NCBI GenBank assembly: GCA_022821685.1
Contig: JAJEDD010000032.1
Coordinates: 1 to 64,000, forward strand
Length of the DNA stretch: 64,000 nucleotides
Source: Acidimicrobiia bacterium
GTDB lineage: Bacteria > Actinomycetota > Acidimicrobiia > Acidimicrobiales > Aldehydirespiratoraceae
Direction of reading: 5' to 3'
Numbering within the stretch: position 1 is the stretch's first letter; each line of letters starts with the position of its first letter. Below the pieces are notes generated by a model. It had not been told where the DNA came from and did no database searches. It saw only the letters and a list, made by a program, of their open reading frames with translations. Both the position numbers and the translations under genes were made by a program. This document shows positions 41,964 through 52,917 of this stretch, in pieces.

Positions 41964-43115
41964 ATGACCGACATGAGCGTCGCCTATCCGGAGCGGCTCA
42001 CCGTTGATCAGCTTCAGATCGCGCCGTCCCGCCGGCACCGCGAAGCGATCATCAGGTACACGCTGCTGGTGACGGCGCTCGTGTCGGTCCTGGTGAGCGC
42101 GCTGATCGTGTGGATCCTGCTGCGGGAGGCGTGGACCTTCATCACCGAGGTGGTCTGGGCCGACACCTGGGGGCAGCAGGGCTGGTTCCCGCGGCGGGGC
42201 CTCTACGACATCCCCACCATCATCGTGCCCTCGCTGATCGTGACCGGCATCGCCATGGTGGTGGCGGGACCGCTGGGACTGGGCGCGGCGGTGTACCTGT
42301 CGGAGTACGCCAACCGGAGGGTCCGCTCGTGGCTGAAGCCCGCACTGGAGATCCTGGCCGGCATCCCCTCGGTGGTGCTGGGGTTCTTCGCCCTCACCTG
42401 GATCGCACCCAACCTGGTGGGCCCCATAGGCCGAAACACCTTCGGAGTGATCGGCGCGGTGATCCTGCTCGGCTACGCCGCGGTGTCCGCCGGAATCGCC
42501 AAGGCCAAGATCAAGCAGTACCGCGAGGGCGTGGCCGATCCCTCAGCCCGCGTCGGCGCGGTGGCGTCGCTGGCGATGCTGGTGGCGGTCTTCGCAGTGG
42601 CGGGGGCCTGGATCCTGGGCGTCTGGCTGGACTTCGCCCCCAACAACGCCGGCTCGTTGGCCGCGGCCGGCATCGGGGTGGGAATCCTGACCATCCCGCT
42701 GGTGGCCTCGATCTCCGAGGACGCCATGGCTGCAGTGCCCGACTCGCTGCGGGAGGCGTCGGCCGGACTCGGCGCCCGCAAGATGGCCACCGCCACCACG
42801 GTGGTGCTGCCCGCCGCCATCTCGGGCATCGTGGCCGCCTTCATCGTGGCCATCTCCCGCGCCATCGGCGAGACGATGGTCGTGTTCATGGCCGGCGGCG
42901 CGGCCGACGCGGCCCGCTTCACCGACTCCCCCTTCGAGGGCGGCCTCACCATGACCGCGGCCATTGCGTCGCTGGCCTCGGGCACCGACAGCGTGGTGGG
43001 CGAGGGTCTCACCTTCCAGAGCCTGTATTTCGTGGGCCTGCTGCTTTTTCTGTTCACGCTGACCCTCAACATCATCGCGGCCCGCTTCGTGTCCAAGGTC
43101 CGAGAGGCCTACTGA
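41964..43115 (+). CDS. pstC: Phosphate ABC permease PstC
   Basis: 383-residue membrane subunit with six or more helices. Family blocks are GLGAAVYLSEYA, ILAGIPSVVLGFFAL and the cytoplasmic EAA loop DSLREASAGLGARKMATATT. A loop of about 80 residues (KIKQYREGVADPSARVGAV...) between helices is longer than in E. coli PstC. The start at ATG 41964 is chosen because the earlier open frame is inside pstS. Confidence 0.93.
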   Translation: MTDMSVAYPERLTVDQLQIAPSRRHREAIIRYTLLVTALVSVLVSALIVWILLREAWTFITEVVWADTWGQQGWFPRRGLYDIPTIIVPSLIVTGIAMVVAGPLGLGAAVYLSEYANRRVRSWLKPALEILAGIPSVVLGFFALTWIAPNLVGPIGRNTFGVIGAVILLGYAAVSAGIAKAKIKQYREGVADPSARVGAVASLAMLVAVFAVAGAWILGVWLDFAPNNAGSLAAAGIGVGILTIPLVASISEDAMAAVPDSLREASAGLGARKMATATTVVLPAAISGIVAAFIVAISRAIGETMVVFMAGGAADAARFTDSPFEGGLTMTAAIASLASGTDSVVGEGLTFQSLYFVGLLLFLFTLTLNIIAARFVSKVREAY

Positions 43116-43134
43116 TGCCGCTAGGGACCTGCTG

Positions 43135-44097
43135 ATGATCAGCCGCCTGTCTGATGAGAAGTCCCGGGCTGCCATCGCCGCCTCCATCGAGAGGCGCCGG
43201 GTGGACGCACGCGGCCTGCTGTTCCGCACCGTCCTGCAGGCCTGCCTGCTGTTGACGCTGGCCCTGTTGGCCGTTCTGCTCATCACCGTGGCCTTCGACA
43301 GCACCGACCAGCTCGGCGCCCGCTTCTGGGACTTCCTCGGTGGCACGCTGCGATCCCAGTCCGGCGACGAGCAGCTGGGGGTCCACCAGGCCATCTACGG
43401 CTCGATGTGGATCGCCATCATCGTGGCCCTGCTGGCCTTCCCCATCGGGATCGGCGCGGCGGTGTACCTGGAGGAGTATGCGCCCCGGAACCGGTTCACA
43501 TCGTTCATCGAGGTCAACATCCGCAACCTGGCCGGCGTCCCCTCCATCGTCTACGGACTGCTGGGGCTGGCCCTGCTGCTCAACGGCCAGATCTTCGGGC
43601 TCGACCGCCTCACCGGCGGACGCTCCACCCTTTCGGGGGGGATCACCCTGGCCATCCTGGTGCTGCCCATCGTGGTCATCACCTCCGGCGAGGCCTTCCG
43701 GGCCGTGCCGACCGCGCTGCGCGAGGGCGCCTACGGGGTGGGGGCCACCAAGTGGGAGATGATCCGCACCCAGGTGCTCCCCTACGCCGCGCCGGGCATC
43801 CTCACCGGAACGCTGCTGTCGATGGCCAGGGCGATCGGCGAGGCCGCCCCGTTGATCCTGGTGGGCGCGGTGACCGGGCGGCTCGGCGACAACCCGGGGC
43901 TGTTCGACCTCGGCGCCCTCGACGAGCGATTCACCGCCCTGCCCATCGTGATCACCAGCTGGACCCAGCAGTCGGGCCGAGACGCCGGCTTCGCCACCGC
44001 GGCAGCGGCCGCAATCGTGGTGCTGCTCGTGTTCGTGCTAATGATGAACTCCGCTGCCATCGGTCTGCGGAACCGATTCGAGAAGAAGAGAGGCTGA
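43135..44097 (+). CDS. pstA: Phosphate ABC permease PstA
   Basis: 320-residue partner of PstC. It has [32 protein letters not shown] and the EAA loop [20 protein letters not shown]. The N-terminal 40 residues are cytoplasmic and charged. It forms the phosphate channel with PstC, powered by PstB. Twenty bases separate it from pstC, with AGGGA before the start. Confidence 0.94.
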   Translation: MISRLSDEKSRAAIAASIERRRVDARGLLFRTVLQACLLLTLALLAVLLITVAFDSTDQLGARFWDFLGGTLRSQSGDEQLGVHQAIYGSMWIAIIVALLAFPIGIGAAVYLEEYAPRNRFTSFIEVNIRNLAGVPSIVYGLLGLALLLNGQIFGLDRLTGGRSTLSGGITLAILVLPIVVITSGEAFRAVPTALREGAYGVGATKWEMIRTQVLPYAAPGILTGTLLSMARAIGEAAPLILVGAVTGRLGDNPGLFDLGALDERFTALPIVITSWTQQSGRDAGFATAAAAAIVVLLVFVLMMNSAAIGLRNRFEKKRG

Positions 44098-44098
44098 A

Positions 44099-44971
<873 letters not shown>

Positions 44972-44988
44972 GGCTGGGGGCTTCCGGC

Positions 44989-45750
44989 ATGAGCGAGCAG
45001 ACCCGCAGGGGCTTCCACGCCGAGATCGACGAGATCAGCGACCTGATCATGCAGCTCGCGGCCCGGGCCGGCGACGCGGTGGCCAGGGCCACCAGCGCCC
45101 TGCTCGCCTCCGACCTGGCCGAGGCCCAGCAGATCATCGACGACGACGACCTCATCGACATGGCCGCCATCGAGGTGGAGGAGAAGTGCCAGAGCCTGCT
45201 GGCCCTGCAGCAGCCCATGGCCGGCGACCTCCGCCAGATCCTGGCCGCCATGTGGATCACCGGCGAGCTCGAGCGCACCGGCGGTCTGGCCTGCAACATC
45301 TGCAAGGGCGCCCGCCGCATGTTCCGCACCGAGCTGCCCCCCAGGCTGCGGGGCCTGATCGCGGAGATGAACGAGGAGGCGATCCGGCTGATCCGGCTGT
45401 CGGTGGACTCCTACTCCGAGCACGACGCGGCCCTCGCCAGCGCCCTCGACGACATCGACGACCGGCTCGACAGCCTGCACCGCACCTTCGTGAAGACGCT
45501 GCTGGAGTCGAGCCGCACCCACGACCTCGACGTGCAGCCGTCGGTTCAGCTGGCCCTGATCGCCCGCTACTACGAGCGCATCGGCGACCATGCCGTGAAC
45601 ATCAGCGACCGGGTCCGCTACATGGTCTCGGGAGTGATGCCCTGGCGGGCCGGGCTGGCCCGACACCGCGTCGGCGACGAGCCGAGAACCCACGAACTGT
45701 CCGCCGAGGCAGCCGACATCTCCCCCAACGGCGAAGACAACCCCGACTAG
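44989..45750 (+). CDS. phoU: Phosphate regulon protein PhoU
   Basis: 253-residue PhoU, two three-helix bundles with metal-binding E/DxxxD motifs (e.g. ERTGGLACNICKG and ERIGDHAVNISDRV). PhoU links PstB to the PhoR-type kinase and represses the regulon when phosphate is plentiful. The C-terminal 30 residues are a hydrophilic tail. It follows pstB by 17 bases and precedes the sensor kinase by 12. Confidence 0.93.
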   Translation: MSEQTRRGFHAEIDEISDLIMQLAARAGDAVARATSALLASDLAEAQQIIDDDDLIDMAAIEVEEKCQSLLALQQPMAGDLRQILAAMWITGELERTGGLACNICKGARRMFRTELPPRLRGLIAEMNEEAIRLIRLSVDSYSEHDAALASALDDIDDRLDSLHRTFVKTLLESSRTHDLDVQPSVQLALIARYYERIGDHAVNISDRVRYMVSGVMPWRAGLARHRVGDEPRTHELSAEAADISPNGEDNPD

Positions 45751-45762
45751 ATTCGGTCTTCA

Positions 45763-46995
45763 ATGATGCCGCTCGTCATCGGGGTGCTGCTGGTGGCGGG
45801 CGGGGCCATAGCGGGCGTCGCCCTCGAGCGGCTTCGGCTGCGCCGGTGGCTCAAGGCGGTGGCCGGATCGCGCAACCCGGATCCGGCTGATGCCGCGGGG
45901 CCGCCGCGGCGCCTGTCGGTCCGCGGCGCAGTGGCCGACGCCCACCGGCGCGCCGGCATCGCCGACGATGCCCGATTGTCGGCCGAGACCGCCGAGCAGC
46001 GCATCGTGGCCAGCCTCGACGCGCTGCAGTCCGGGCTGGTGCTGTGCGACCGCTCGGGGCGGGTGGTGGCCCGCAACACGGTCGCCACTGTGCTGCTGGA
46101 AGCACGCCACGGCGAGGCTCTGGTGGCCGGCGCGATCAAGGACCTGCTCGAGCGGGCCCGCGCCGGCGAGAGGGTCACCACCAGCGTGGACCTGCACGCC
46201 GAGCCCCGCCGCAGCTACGAGGTGAAGGCCGGCCCGGTCGAGCGCGGCGGCGAGGTGCTCGGCGCGGTGGCGCTGGTGCGCGACACCACCGAGCAGCACC
46301 GCATCGAATCAGTGCGAAGAGACTTCGTGGCCAACGTCAGCCACGAGCTCAAGACCCCGATCGGCGCCCTGAGCCTGCTGGCCGACTCGCTGGCCGCCGA
46401 CCCCGACCCGGAGGTGGCCGCCCACCTCGGAGGCCGGATGCAGTTCGAGATCCAGCGGGTGGCCAACACCATCGACGACCTGCTGACCCTGGCCATGCTG
46501 GAGGACGAGAGCGGACGCGGCGTCGAGCCTGTCGATGTGGGCGCGGTGGTGGCCGCGGCCGTGGACCGGATCTCCGAGACGGCCGAGCAGGGCGCGGTCG
46601 AGGTGCGGCTCTCGAACCGCTCCGATGCGGTGTGGCTGCCGGGTTCCAGGCTGCATCTGGAGTCGGCGGTGTTCAACCTGCTCGACAACGCGGTGAAGTT
46701 CAGCGAGCCCGGCGGTCGGGTCGATGTGGTTGTGGAGGCCGCCGTCGGGGCTCTGACCGTGTCGGTGGCCGACACCGGGATCGGTATTCCGGCCGCGGAG
46801 CAGTCCCGCATCTTCGAGCGCTTCTACCGCATCGATCGGGCCCGGAGCCGCAGCACCGGGGGCACCGGGCTGGGACTGTCGATCGTGCGCCACGTCGCCC
46901 TGAACCACGGCGGCGACGTGAGCGTCGCCTCACGCGAGGGCCTGGGAGCAAAGTTCACCCTCACCCTGCCCCTCGACCCCGAAGAGCAGCCCTAG
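45763..46995 (+). CDS. PhoR/SenX3-type sensor histidine kinase
   Basis: 410-residue kinase with one N-terminal membrane helix (1-20), a PAS-like domain (about 75-175) and a HisKA domain with phospho-acceptor H194 in FVANVSHELKTPIG. The HATPase domain has LLDNAVKFS, VADTGIGIP and GTGLGLSIVRH. This resembles SenX3 of mycobacteria and PhoR of streptomycetes. Its place after phoU supports phosphate sensing. A cognate regulator gene normally sits next to it, but here an acyl-CoA dehydrogenase follows after a repeat fragment. Confidence 0.9.
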   Translation: MMPLVIGVLLVAGGAIAGVALERLRLRRWLKAVAGSRNPDPADAAGPPRRLSVRGAVADAHRRAGIADDARLSAETAEQRIVASLDALQSGLVLCDRSGRVVARNTVATVLLEARHGEALVAGAIKDLLERARAGERVTTSVDLHAEPRRSYEVKAGPVERGGEVLGAVALVRDTTEQHRIESVRRDFVANVSHELKTPIGALSLLADSLAADPDPEVAAHLGGRMQFEIQRVANTIDDLLTLAMLEDESGRGVEPVDVGAVVAAAVDRISETAEQGAVEVRLSNRSDAVWLPGSRLHLESAVFNLLDNAVKFSEPGGRVDVVVEAAVGALTVSVADTGIGIPAAEQSRIFERFYRIDRARSRSTGGTGLGLSIVRHVALNHGGDVSVASREGLGAKFTLTLPLDPEEQP

Positions 46996-47065
46996 AGGCG
47001 AGCGAGGCCGCCCATACGGGCTAGGCCGTGGCCCGAGCGGCTGGGACAGTTGGCGGAGGCGGGCC
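46996..47065 (+). repeat. Partial dispersed repeat (copy J)
   Basis: AGGCGAGCGAGGCCGCCCAT, then ACGGGCTAGGCCGTGGCCCG-AGCGGCTGGGACAG, keeps the left half of the core and loses the rest. It begins at the stop codon of the kinase gene, where a response-regulator gene would be expected. Confidence 0.6.
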
Positions 47066-47106
47066 GATAGCTTGTCGGCGACCTTCGATCGGCAGGAGAG
47101 TCCCAC

Positions 47107-48222
47107 GTGAACTTCGCATTCACCGACGAGCAGGAGCAGCTCCGAGAATTCGTCCGCAGCTTTCTCGAGGAGAAGTCGCCCGAGGCCGCGGTGAGAGAGC
47201 AGATGGACACCGAGCGGGGCTTCGACCCCGACGTGTGGGCTCAGATGTCCGAGCAGCTGGGCCTGCCCGGCCTGGCGATCCCCGAGGCCTACGGCGGCCA
47301 GGGCTTCACCTGCGTGGAGCAGGTGGTGGTGCTGGAGGAGATGGGCAAGGCACTGCTGTGCGCACCGTTCTTCTCCTCGGCGGTGCTGGCCGCCAACACG
47401 CTGCTGCACTGCGGCGACGAGGAGGCCAAGCAGGCCCATCTGCCCGGCATCGCCTCGGGCGACACCAGAGCTGCGCTGGCCTTCACCGAGCAGAACGGCC
47501 GCTGGGACGAGCCCGGCATCGCCATGGCGGCGACCCCCGACAACGGCTCATGGCGCCTCGACGGAGTCAAGATGTACGTGCTCGACGGCCACACCGCCAA
47601 CCTGATAATCGCGGCGGCCCGCACCCCGGGCGGCGTGTCGCTATTCGCCGTCGATCCCGGCGCCGACGGCCTCGACCGCGCCGCCCTGTCGACCATGGAC
47701 CAGACCCGCAAGCAGGCCAAGCTCACCTTCGAGGGGGTCGAGGCCGCACTCATCGGCGCCGAGGGGCAGGGCTGGCCGGTGTTGGAGACCGTGCTCGATC
47801 TAGCCGCGGTGGCCCTGGCGGCCGAGCAGGTGGGCGGCGCCCAGCGCTGCCTGGACATGTCGGTGGAGTACGCCAAGGTCCGGGTGCAGTTCGGTCGGCC
47901 CATCGGCTCGTTCCAGGCGATCAAGCACAAGTGCGCCGACATGCTCCTGCAGGTCGAGTCGGCCAAGTCCGCCGCCTACTACGCGGGCTGGTGCGCGGCC
48001 GAGATGAACGACGAGCTGCCCCAGGTCGCCTCGCTGGCCAAGAGCTACTGCTCGGAGGCCTATTTCGGCGCCGCGGCCGAGAACATCCAGATTCACGGCG
48101 GGATCGGCTTCACCTGGGAGCATCCGGCCCACCTCTACTTCAAGCGGGCCAAGAGCTCCGAGCTCCTGTTCGGCGACCCCACCTACCACCGGGAACTGCT
48201 GGCCCAGCGCATCGGCCTCTAG
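47107..48222 (+). CDS. Acyl-CoA dehydrogenase family protein
   Basis: 371-residue flavin-dependent acyl-CoA dehydrogenase. N-terminal helical domain (FAFTDEQEQLREFVRSFLEE), middle beta domain (AALAFTEQ), and C-terminal domain with RVQFGRPIGSFQAIKHKCAD and NIQIHGGIGFTWEHP. It oxidises an acyl-CoA to the enoyl-CoA; the substrate may be short or branched chain, or a steroid side chain. AGGAG precedes GTG 47107. Flanked by repeat fragments on both sides, so probably a single-gene transcript. Confidence 0.9.
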   Translation: MNFAFTDEQEQLREFVRSFLEEKSPEAAVREQMDTERGFDPDVWAQMSEQLGLPGLAIPEAYGGQGFTCVEQVVVLEEMGKALLCAPFFSSAVLAANTLLHCGDEEAKQAHLPGIASGDTRAALAFTEQNGRWDEPGIAMAATPDNGSWRLDGVKMYVLDGHTANLIIAAARTPGGVSLFAVDPGADGLDRAALSTMDQTRKQAKLTFEGVEAALIGAEGQGWPVLETVLDLAAVALAAEQVGGAQRCLDMSVEYAKVRVQFGRPIGSFQAIKHKCADMLLQVESAKSAAYYAGWCAAEMNDELPQVASLAKSYCSEAYFGAAAENIQIHGGIGFTWEHPAHLYFKRAKSSELLFGDPTYHRELLAQRIGL

Positions 48223-48225
48223 AAG

Positions 48226-48300
48226 CCTGAGAGTGCAAGGCCGCGGGCTGTGTTGCTGAGATCCGGACGGCTTGTGAGCAACGCGAGAGAGCGCGGGGGT
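48226..48300 (+). repeat. Degenerate dispersed repeat (copy K)
   Basis: GAGAGTGCAAGGCCGCGGGC, then TGTGTTGCTGAGATCCGGAC-GGCTTGTGAGCAACG and GAGCGCGGG, follows the long-core variant with many changes. It begins three bases after the stop codon of the acyl-CoA dehydrogenase gene. Confidence 0.5.
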
Positions 48301-48335
48301 CAGTCCACCGGGATGGCCCGGGGGGATTCGGCCCC

Positions 48336-48782
48336 ATGATCTGGCTGATCGCCGCGGCAGGCTTGGCCACCGTGGTGGCGATCGCCTTCATGTCGGTGGG
48401 GATCGCGGTGGGGCGCCTCGAGCAGGAGACCGCCCCGTCGGTGTACCGGCTGTCGGAGGCGGTCGACTATGTGGCCGACCGCCTGCCCGACGAGGTGACC
48501 GCCACAGTGAGCTACAACGACGTGAGGACAGTGCTTGGCTGGCACCTCGACTGGTTCGCCGGGGTCGGCCTGGCCACCTCCCACGGCCAAGAACTCGGCG
48601 ACCCCGCAGTGGCGGTCGGCGACATGGCGGTGGCCGACGCCGACGCGGCCTGCGACGCGGTGGTGGCCCGATCCCTCAGCGAGGGCGGCCCCGACCCGGT
48701 GGACGTGGTGTGCATCCTCGAAGCGCAGCTCGCCTATCTGGCCGAGATCGGAGCAGTCAGCGCAGGCGAGCCCCCCTCGTGA
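48336..48782 (+). CDS. Small hypothetical protein with N-terminal membrane helix
   Basis: 148 residues. One N-terminal transmembrane helix (IWLIAAAGLATVVAIAFMSV), then a soluble acidic domain with YRLSEAVDYVADRLPDEV, GWHLDWF and a C-terminal helix (CILEAQLAYLAEIGAV). I do not recognise the family. Consistent codon use suggests a real gene. No strong RBS is seen. Confidence 0.6.
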   Translation: MIWLIAAAGLATVVAIAFMSVGIAVGRLEQETAPSVYRLSEAVDYVADRLPDEVTATVSYNDVRTVLGWHLDWFAGVGLATSHGQELGDPAVAVGDMAVADADAACDAVVARSLSEGGPDPVDVVCILEAQLAYLAEIGAVSAGEPPS

Positions 48783-48848
48783 TCGACCCAGGCTGAGCGC
48801 AGTGCTTGGATTGCGCGCCGCAGTGTGGTTGACTGTTGCCACCAAGGG

Positions 48849-48946
48849 AAAGGAGGTGGTCCAACTGAGTGCTAAACGTTGTGTGACCTTGGAGGTGGCT
48901 GGCCGCTAGCTACGGCAAGCTGGACCGACTGGCGAATCCCCGCCAG
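48849..48946 (+). other. Leader-like micro-ORF with extended Shine-Dalgarno and hairpin
   Basis: In the 335-base gap 48783-49117. AAAGGAGGTG (48849-48858), continuing GTCC, is close to the full complement of a 16S rRNA 3' tail. It precedes a short frame LSAKRCVTLEVAGR ending at TAG 48907-48909; the likely start is CTG 48865, as no ATG is present. Then CTGGCG (48929-48934) pairs with CGCCAG (48941-48946), with outer TGGA/TCCA. The layout suggests a translated leader or a small peptide gene. I see nothing else definite in the gap. Confidence 0.4.
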
Positions 48947-49117
48947 CTCCACCCCCGGACCCGAGTCGCCGGACCTAGTCACATCCGGCACGGCATCAGC
49001 GCTGTTGTAGCTGCGGGTGCCACACGGCTCGACCGGGATTTCCGGCAACTAACGATTCAGTGGGGCGGGTCGACAGGCCCGTCCCACTGCGCGCCCGAGC
49101 GCGTTACCGTGAGTCCG

Positions 49118-49906
49118 ATGGACCGGCGATTCGTGGTCGACTCGAACGAGCTGACCGCTCACCTCGCCCGACCGGCCCGGACGCCTTCGGTGCAGCCTGC
49201 GGTGGTGATCGTGCACGGCTTCCCCACCGAGGCGGGGGGCGGCATCAACTCCACCATGACCATGCCGGCGCTGGCCGACCTGATCGCGGCCGAGACCGGC
49301 TTCACCGCCCTGACCTACGCGTCGAGGGGGGTGGCGGGCTCCGGCGGCGACTTCTCGCTCGACGGCTGGCGGCGCGACCTCGCCGGCGCGGTCGACTTCC
49401 TGAGCTCGGAGGCGGACTGCGACGGCGTCTGGCTGATCGGCTTCGGCACGGGCGGAGCGCTGGCGGTGGTGGTGGCCGGCCGTGACGAGCGGGTGCAGGG
49501 CGTGGCCGCGGTGGCTGCACCGGCCGACTTCGAGGACTGGGCCCGCAACCCTCGCAAGCTGCTGGTGTGGGCCCGGGAGGTGGGCGTGATACGCGATCCG
49601 GACTTCCCGCCGCGATTCGACCGCTGGGCGGCGGAGATCCGGGCGGTTCGGGCCGTGGCCGCAGCCGAGTCGCTGGGAGATCGCTCCCTGCTGGTGCTGC
49701 ACGGCAGCGACGACGAGACGGTCCCGCTGTTCGACGCCCGAGTCCTCGCCGATGCCCATGCCGGCGCCGACTTGCGCATCATCGCCGGCGCCGGCCACCA
49801 CCTGCGCCACGACCCCCGAGCGGTGGCGGTGCTGCTGGGCTGGCTCGAGCGCCAGCGCCAGTCGCTGCTGGCCCCCGTCGGAGCCAATGGAAGCAACCAG
49901 AACTAG
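49118..49906 (+). CDS. Alpha/beta-hydrolase fold protein lacking the nucleophile serine
   Basis: 262 residues with an alpha/beta-hydrolase core: VIVHGFPTEAGG (oxyanion region), LTYASRGVAGSGG, the nucleophile elbow WLIGFGTGGALAV, HGSDDETVP with the acid, and GAGHHLRHD with the histidine. In active enzymes the elbow is G-x-S-x-G; here the Ser position is Gly (G-F-G-T-G). It may therefore be inactive, non-hydrolytic, or use the neighbouring Thr. ATG 49118; GTG 49109 also possible. Upstream of sufC, but separated by 118 bases. Confidence 0.8.
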   Translation: MDRRFVVDSNELTAHLARPARTPSVQPAVVIVHGFPTEAGGGINSTMTMPALADLIAAETGFTALTYASRGVAGSGGDFSLDGWRRDLAGAVDFLSSEADCDGVWLIGFGTGGALAVVVAGRDERVQGVAAVAAPADFEDWARNPRKLLVWAREVGVIRDPDFPPRFDRWAAEIRAVRAVAAAESLGDRSLLVLHGSDDETVPLFDARVLADAHAGADLRIIAGAGHHLRHDPRAVAVLLGWLERQRQSLLAPVGANGSNQN

Positions 49907-50024
49907 ACGCCGTTCCACGAGCAGCCCGTGAGCACAATGAACCGGATCGGAATCACAGCACGGCGCCGCGGGGCGGAGCCGTCGCCACGCCGTAGTGCGC
50001 GCTGCGGCCCGTAGGATTCGGGTC

Positions 50025-50779
<755 letters not shown>

Positions 50780-50783
<4 letters not shown>

Positions 50784-52015
50784 GCGACCGGTTAGGCACC
50801 GGCGCCAGGGGGGACTTCCCCCTCCTCGGGCGGGAGATGCGGGGCAGGCCCATCGTCTACCTCGACTCGGCCGCCTCGTCGCAGAAGCCCCGCAGCGTGC
50901 TCGACGCCATGACCAACTACTACGAGACGATCAACGCCAACGTGCACCGCGGCGCCTACGAGATCGCCGCCGAGGCCACCGAGGCCATGGAGACGGCCCG
51001 GGCCGAGGTGGCCCGCTTCGTGAACGCCCCGTCGGCCGATGAGATCGTGTTCACCAAGAACGTCACCGAGGCCATCAATCTGGTGGCCCGCTCGTGGGGC
51101 GGGGCCAACCTCGGGCCCGGCGACGCGGTGGTGATCACCGAGATGGAGCACCACGCCAACATCGTGCCCTGGCACATCATGGCGGACCAGTTGGGCTTCG
51201 AGCTGCGCTGGATCGGCGTCGGCGCCGACGGCCAGCTCGACCTCGGCAACCTCGACCGGCTCCTCGACGGGGCCAAGCTGCTGGGCGTCACCGCCATGAG
51301 CAACGTGCTGGGCACCCTCAACCCGGTCCGCCGCCTGGCTGACGCGGCCCACGGCGCCGGCGCGCTGGTGCTGGTGGACGCAGCCCAGTACGTGCCGCAC
51401 CTGCCCACCGATGTGCAGGCGCTCGGGGCCGACTTCCTGGGATTCACCGGCCACAAGATGTGCGGACCCACCGGCATCGGGGTGCTGTGGGCCAAAGCGG
51501 AGCTGCTGGAGGCGATGCCGCCGTTCCTCGGGGGCGGCGAGATGATCCTGGACGTGCGCAAGGACGGCTTCCTGCCCAACCGCATCCCCCACAAGTTCGA
51601 GGCGGGAACCCCGCCCATCGCCGAGATCGTCGGGCTCGGCGCCGCGGTGCGGTATCTCGACGGCCTGGGCATGGACCGGGTGCGCGAGCACGAGGTCAGC
51701 CTCACCGCCTATGCGCTGCGCACCCTCGAGGAGCGCTACGGCTCGGACCTGGCCGTGCACGGACCGGCCGAGCCGGCCTGCCGGGGCGGCGTGCTGTCGA
51801 TGAGCTTCCGAGACATCCACCCCCACGACCTGTCGCAGGTGCTCGACGACCGGGGCGTGTGCGTGCGGGCCGGACACCACTGCGCCAAGCCGCTGATGCG
51901 CCACCTCGGGGTGCCGGCCACCACCCGGGCGTCGCTCTACGTGTACAACGACACCTCCGACGTCGACAGTTTGGCCGACGCTCTCGGCGCGGCCGGCGAC
52001 TTCTTCGCCAGATAA
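50780..52015 (+). CDS. sufS: Cysteine desulfurase SufS
   Basis: 411-residue PLP enzyme of the SufS/CsdA class. PLP lysine K226 in FTGHKMCGPTG; catalytic C368 in RAGHHCAKPLM with the short loop of group II desulfurases; NANVHRGAYEIA at the start and EMEHHANIVPW. It removes sulfur from cysteine and passes persulfide to SufU, encoded 12 bases downstream. ATG overlaps the sufC stop. Confidence 0.95.
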
Positions 52016-52027
52016 GGGCAGGGCGCA

Positions 52028-52516
52028 GTGGCCGGGCTGGAGGATCTGTACCGCGAGATCATCCTCGACCACTACCGCAACCCCCGCAACCGCGGCGAGC
52101 TGGAGGTGCCGCCGGCCGTCCAGGCCGTGGGGTTCAACCCGCTGTGCGGCGACGAGGTGATCATTTACGTGGAGGTCAGCGACGGCGTGATCACGGACGT
52201 GTCCACCGGTGGACAAGGGTGCTCGATAAGCCAATCGTCGGCGTCGATGATGTCCACCGCGGTCAAGGGCCGCAGAGTGGCCGAGGTGCGGCGGCTGGTG
52301 CGGGCCTTCAAGCACATGATGTCCATCCACGGAACAGGGATCGGCGGAACCGGAGACGATCTGGACGACGACGGTGACGGCGGCAACGGGGCCGCAGAGG
52401 TCAAGCTCGGCGATCTGGAGGCCCTGCGAGGCGTGGTCAAGTTCCCCGTGCGCATCAAGTGCGCCACGCTGTCGTGGAACACCCTGGTGCAAGCCCTAGA
52501 CGAAACCTTCGCCTAA
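52028..52516 (+). CDS. sufU: SufU sulfur-transfer protein
   Basis: 162-residue IscU-like SufU with zinc-binding cysteines C40 (NPLCGD), C66 (GQGCSIS) and one in IKCATLSWN. The insertion between the second and third Cys blocks, typical of SufU compared with IscU, is present and here contains a very acidic Asp/Gly stretch (DDLDDDGDGGNG). It accepts sulfur from SufS. The stop codon lies in the first bases of repeat copy L. Confidence 0.93.
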   Translation: MAGLEDLYREIILDHYRNPRNRGELEVPPAVQAVGFNPLCGDEVIIYVEVSDGVITDVSTGGQGCSISQSSASMMSTAVKGRRVAEVRRLVRAFKHMMSIHGTGIGGTGDDLDDDGDGGNGAAEVKLGDLEALRGVVKFPVRIKCATLSWNTLVQALDETFA

Positions 52517-52655
52517 GAGGGCGCACAAATTGGTGAGAGCCGGTCGTGTCCGCAGCGGGGTCTTTCCCGCTCTTGTTCGCTGCGCTCACGGGCCGCTCGG
52601 GCCACGGCCTCGCCCATATGGGCCGAGTCCGCTCGCCTATTCGCTCGGCCTCTAA
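52514..52655 (-). repeat. Dispersed intergenic repeat, copy L (reverse orientation)
   Basis: Near-complete inverted copy. It starts TAAGAGGGCGCACAAATTGG, where TAA is the sufU stop codon, and ends GCCTATTCGCTCGGCCTCTA-A. The core CCCGCTCTTGTTCGCTGCGC is perfectly conserved with copy I. Confidence 0.88.
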
Positions 52656-52698
52656 CCAACCAAACCCAGCCTCACCGCAGGCCGATGCGCTCCAGCAG

Positions 52699-52917
52699 TT
52701 AATCAACGGTGAGACGATGATGAACCGCGACACTCTTGAGAATGCTCGCCAGCGTCTTGACCTTGATGGGATCATGCATGGGGATGACCTCGTGGTGCTC
52801 TCCGTTGAGCCCTGTCGTCACACGCACATGCGAGCCGCGTCGACGGGTGGGGCGATACCCGAGAGTCTGGAGTGCCTTCTGGAGATCCGACCCGCGCACA
52901 TCGCGCGGCAGTCTCAC
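52699..52917 (-). CDS. hicA: HicA-type mRNA interferase toxin
   Basis: 72-residue HicA with the double-stranded-RNA-binding-like fold. The N-terminal DLQKALQTLGYRPTRRRGSH contains the catalytic GSH, followed by HEVIPMHDPIKVKTLASILK. GTG start overlaps the hicB stop (GTGA). It sits after hicB, the less common gene order. Length fits the family (about 60-80). Confidence 0.88.
   Translation of the reverse strand: MRLPRDVRGSDLQKALQTLGYRPTRRRGSHVRVTTGLNGEHHEVIPMHDPIKVKTLASILKSVAVHHRLTVD

Noticed and set aside
48900-48950. tRNA-like segment (GGCGAATCCCCGCC)
   Set aside because: Only one short stem; no cloverleaf, no acceptor or anticodon arms.
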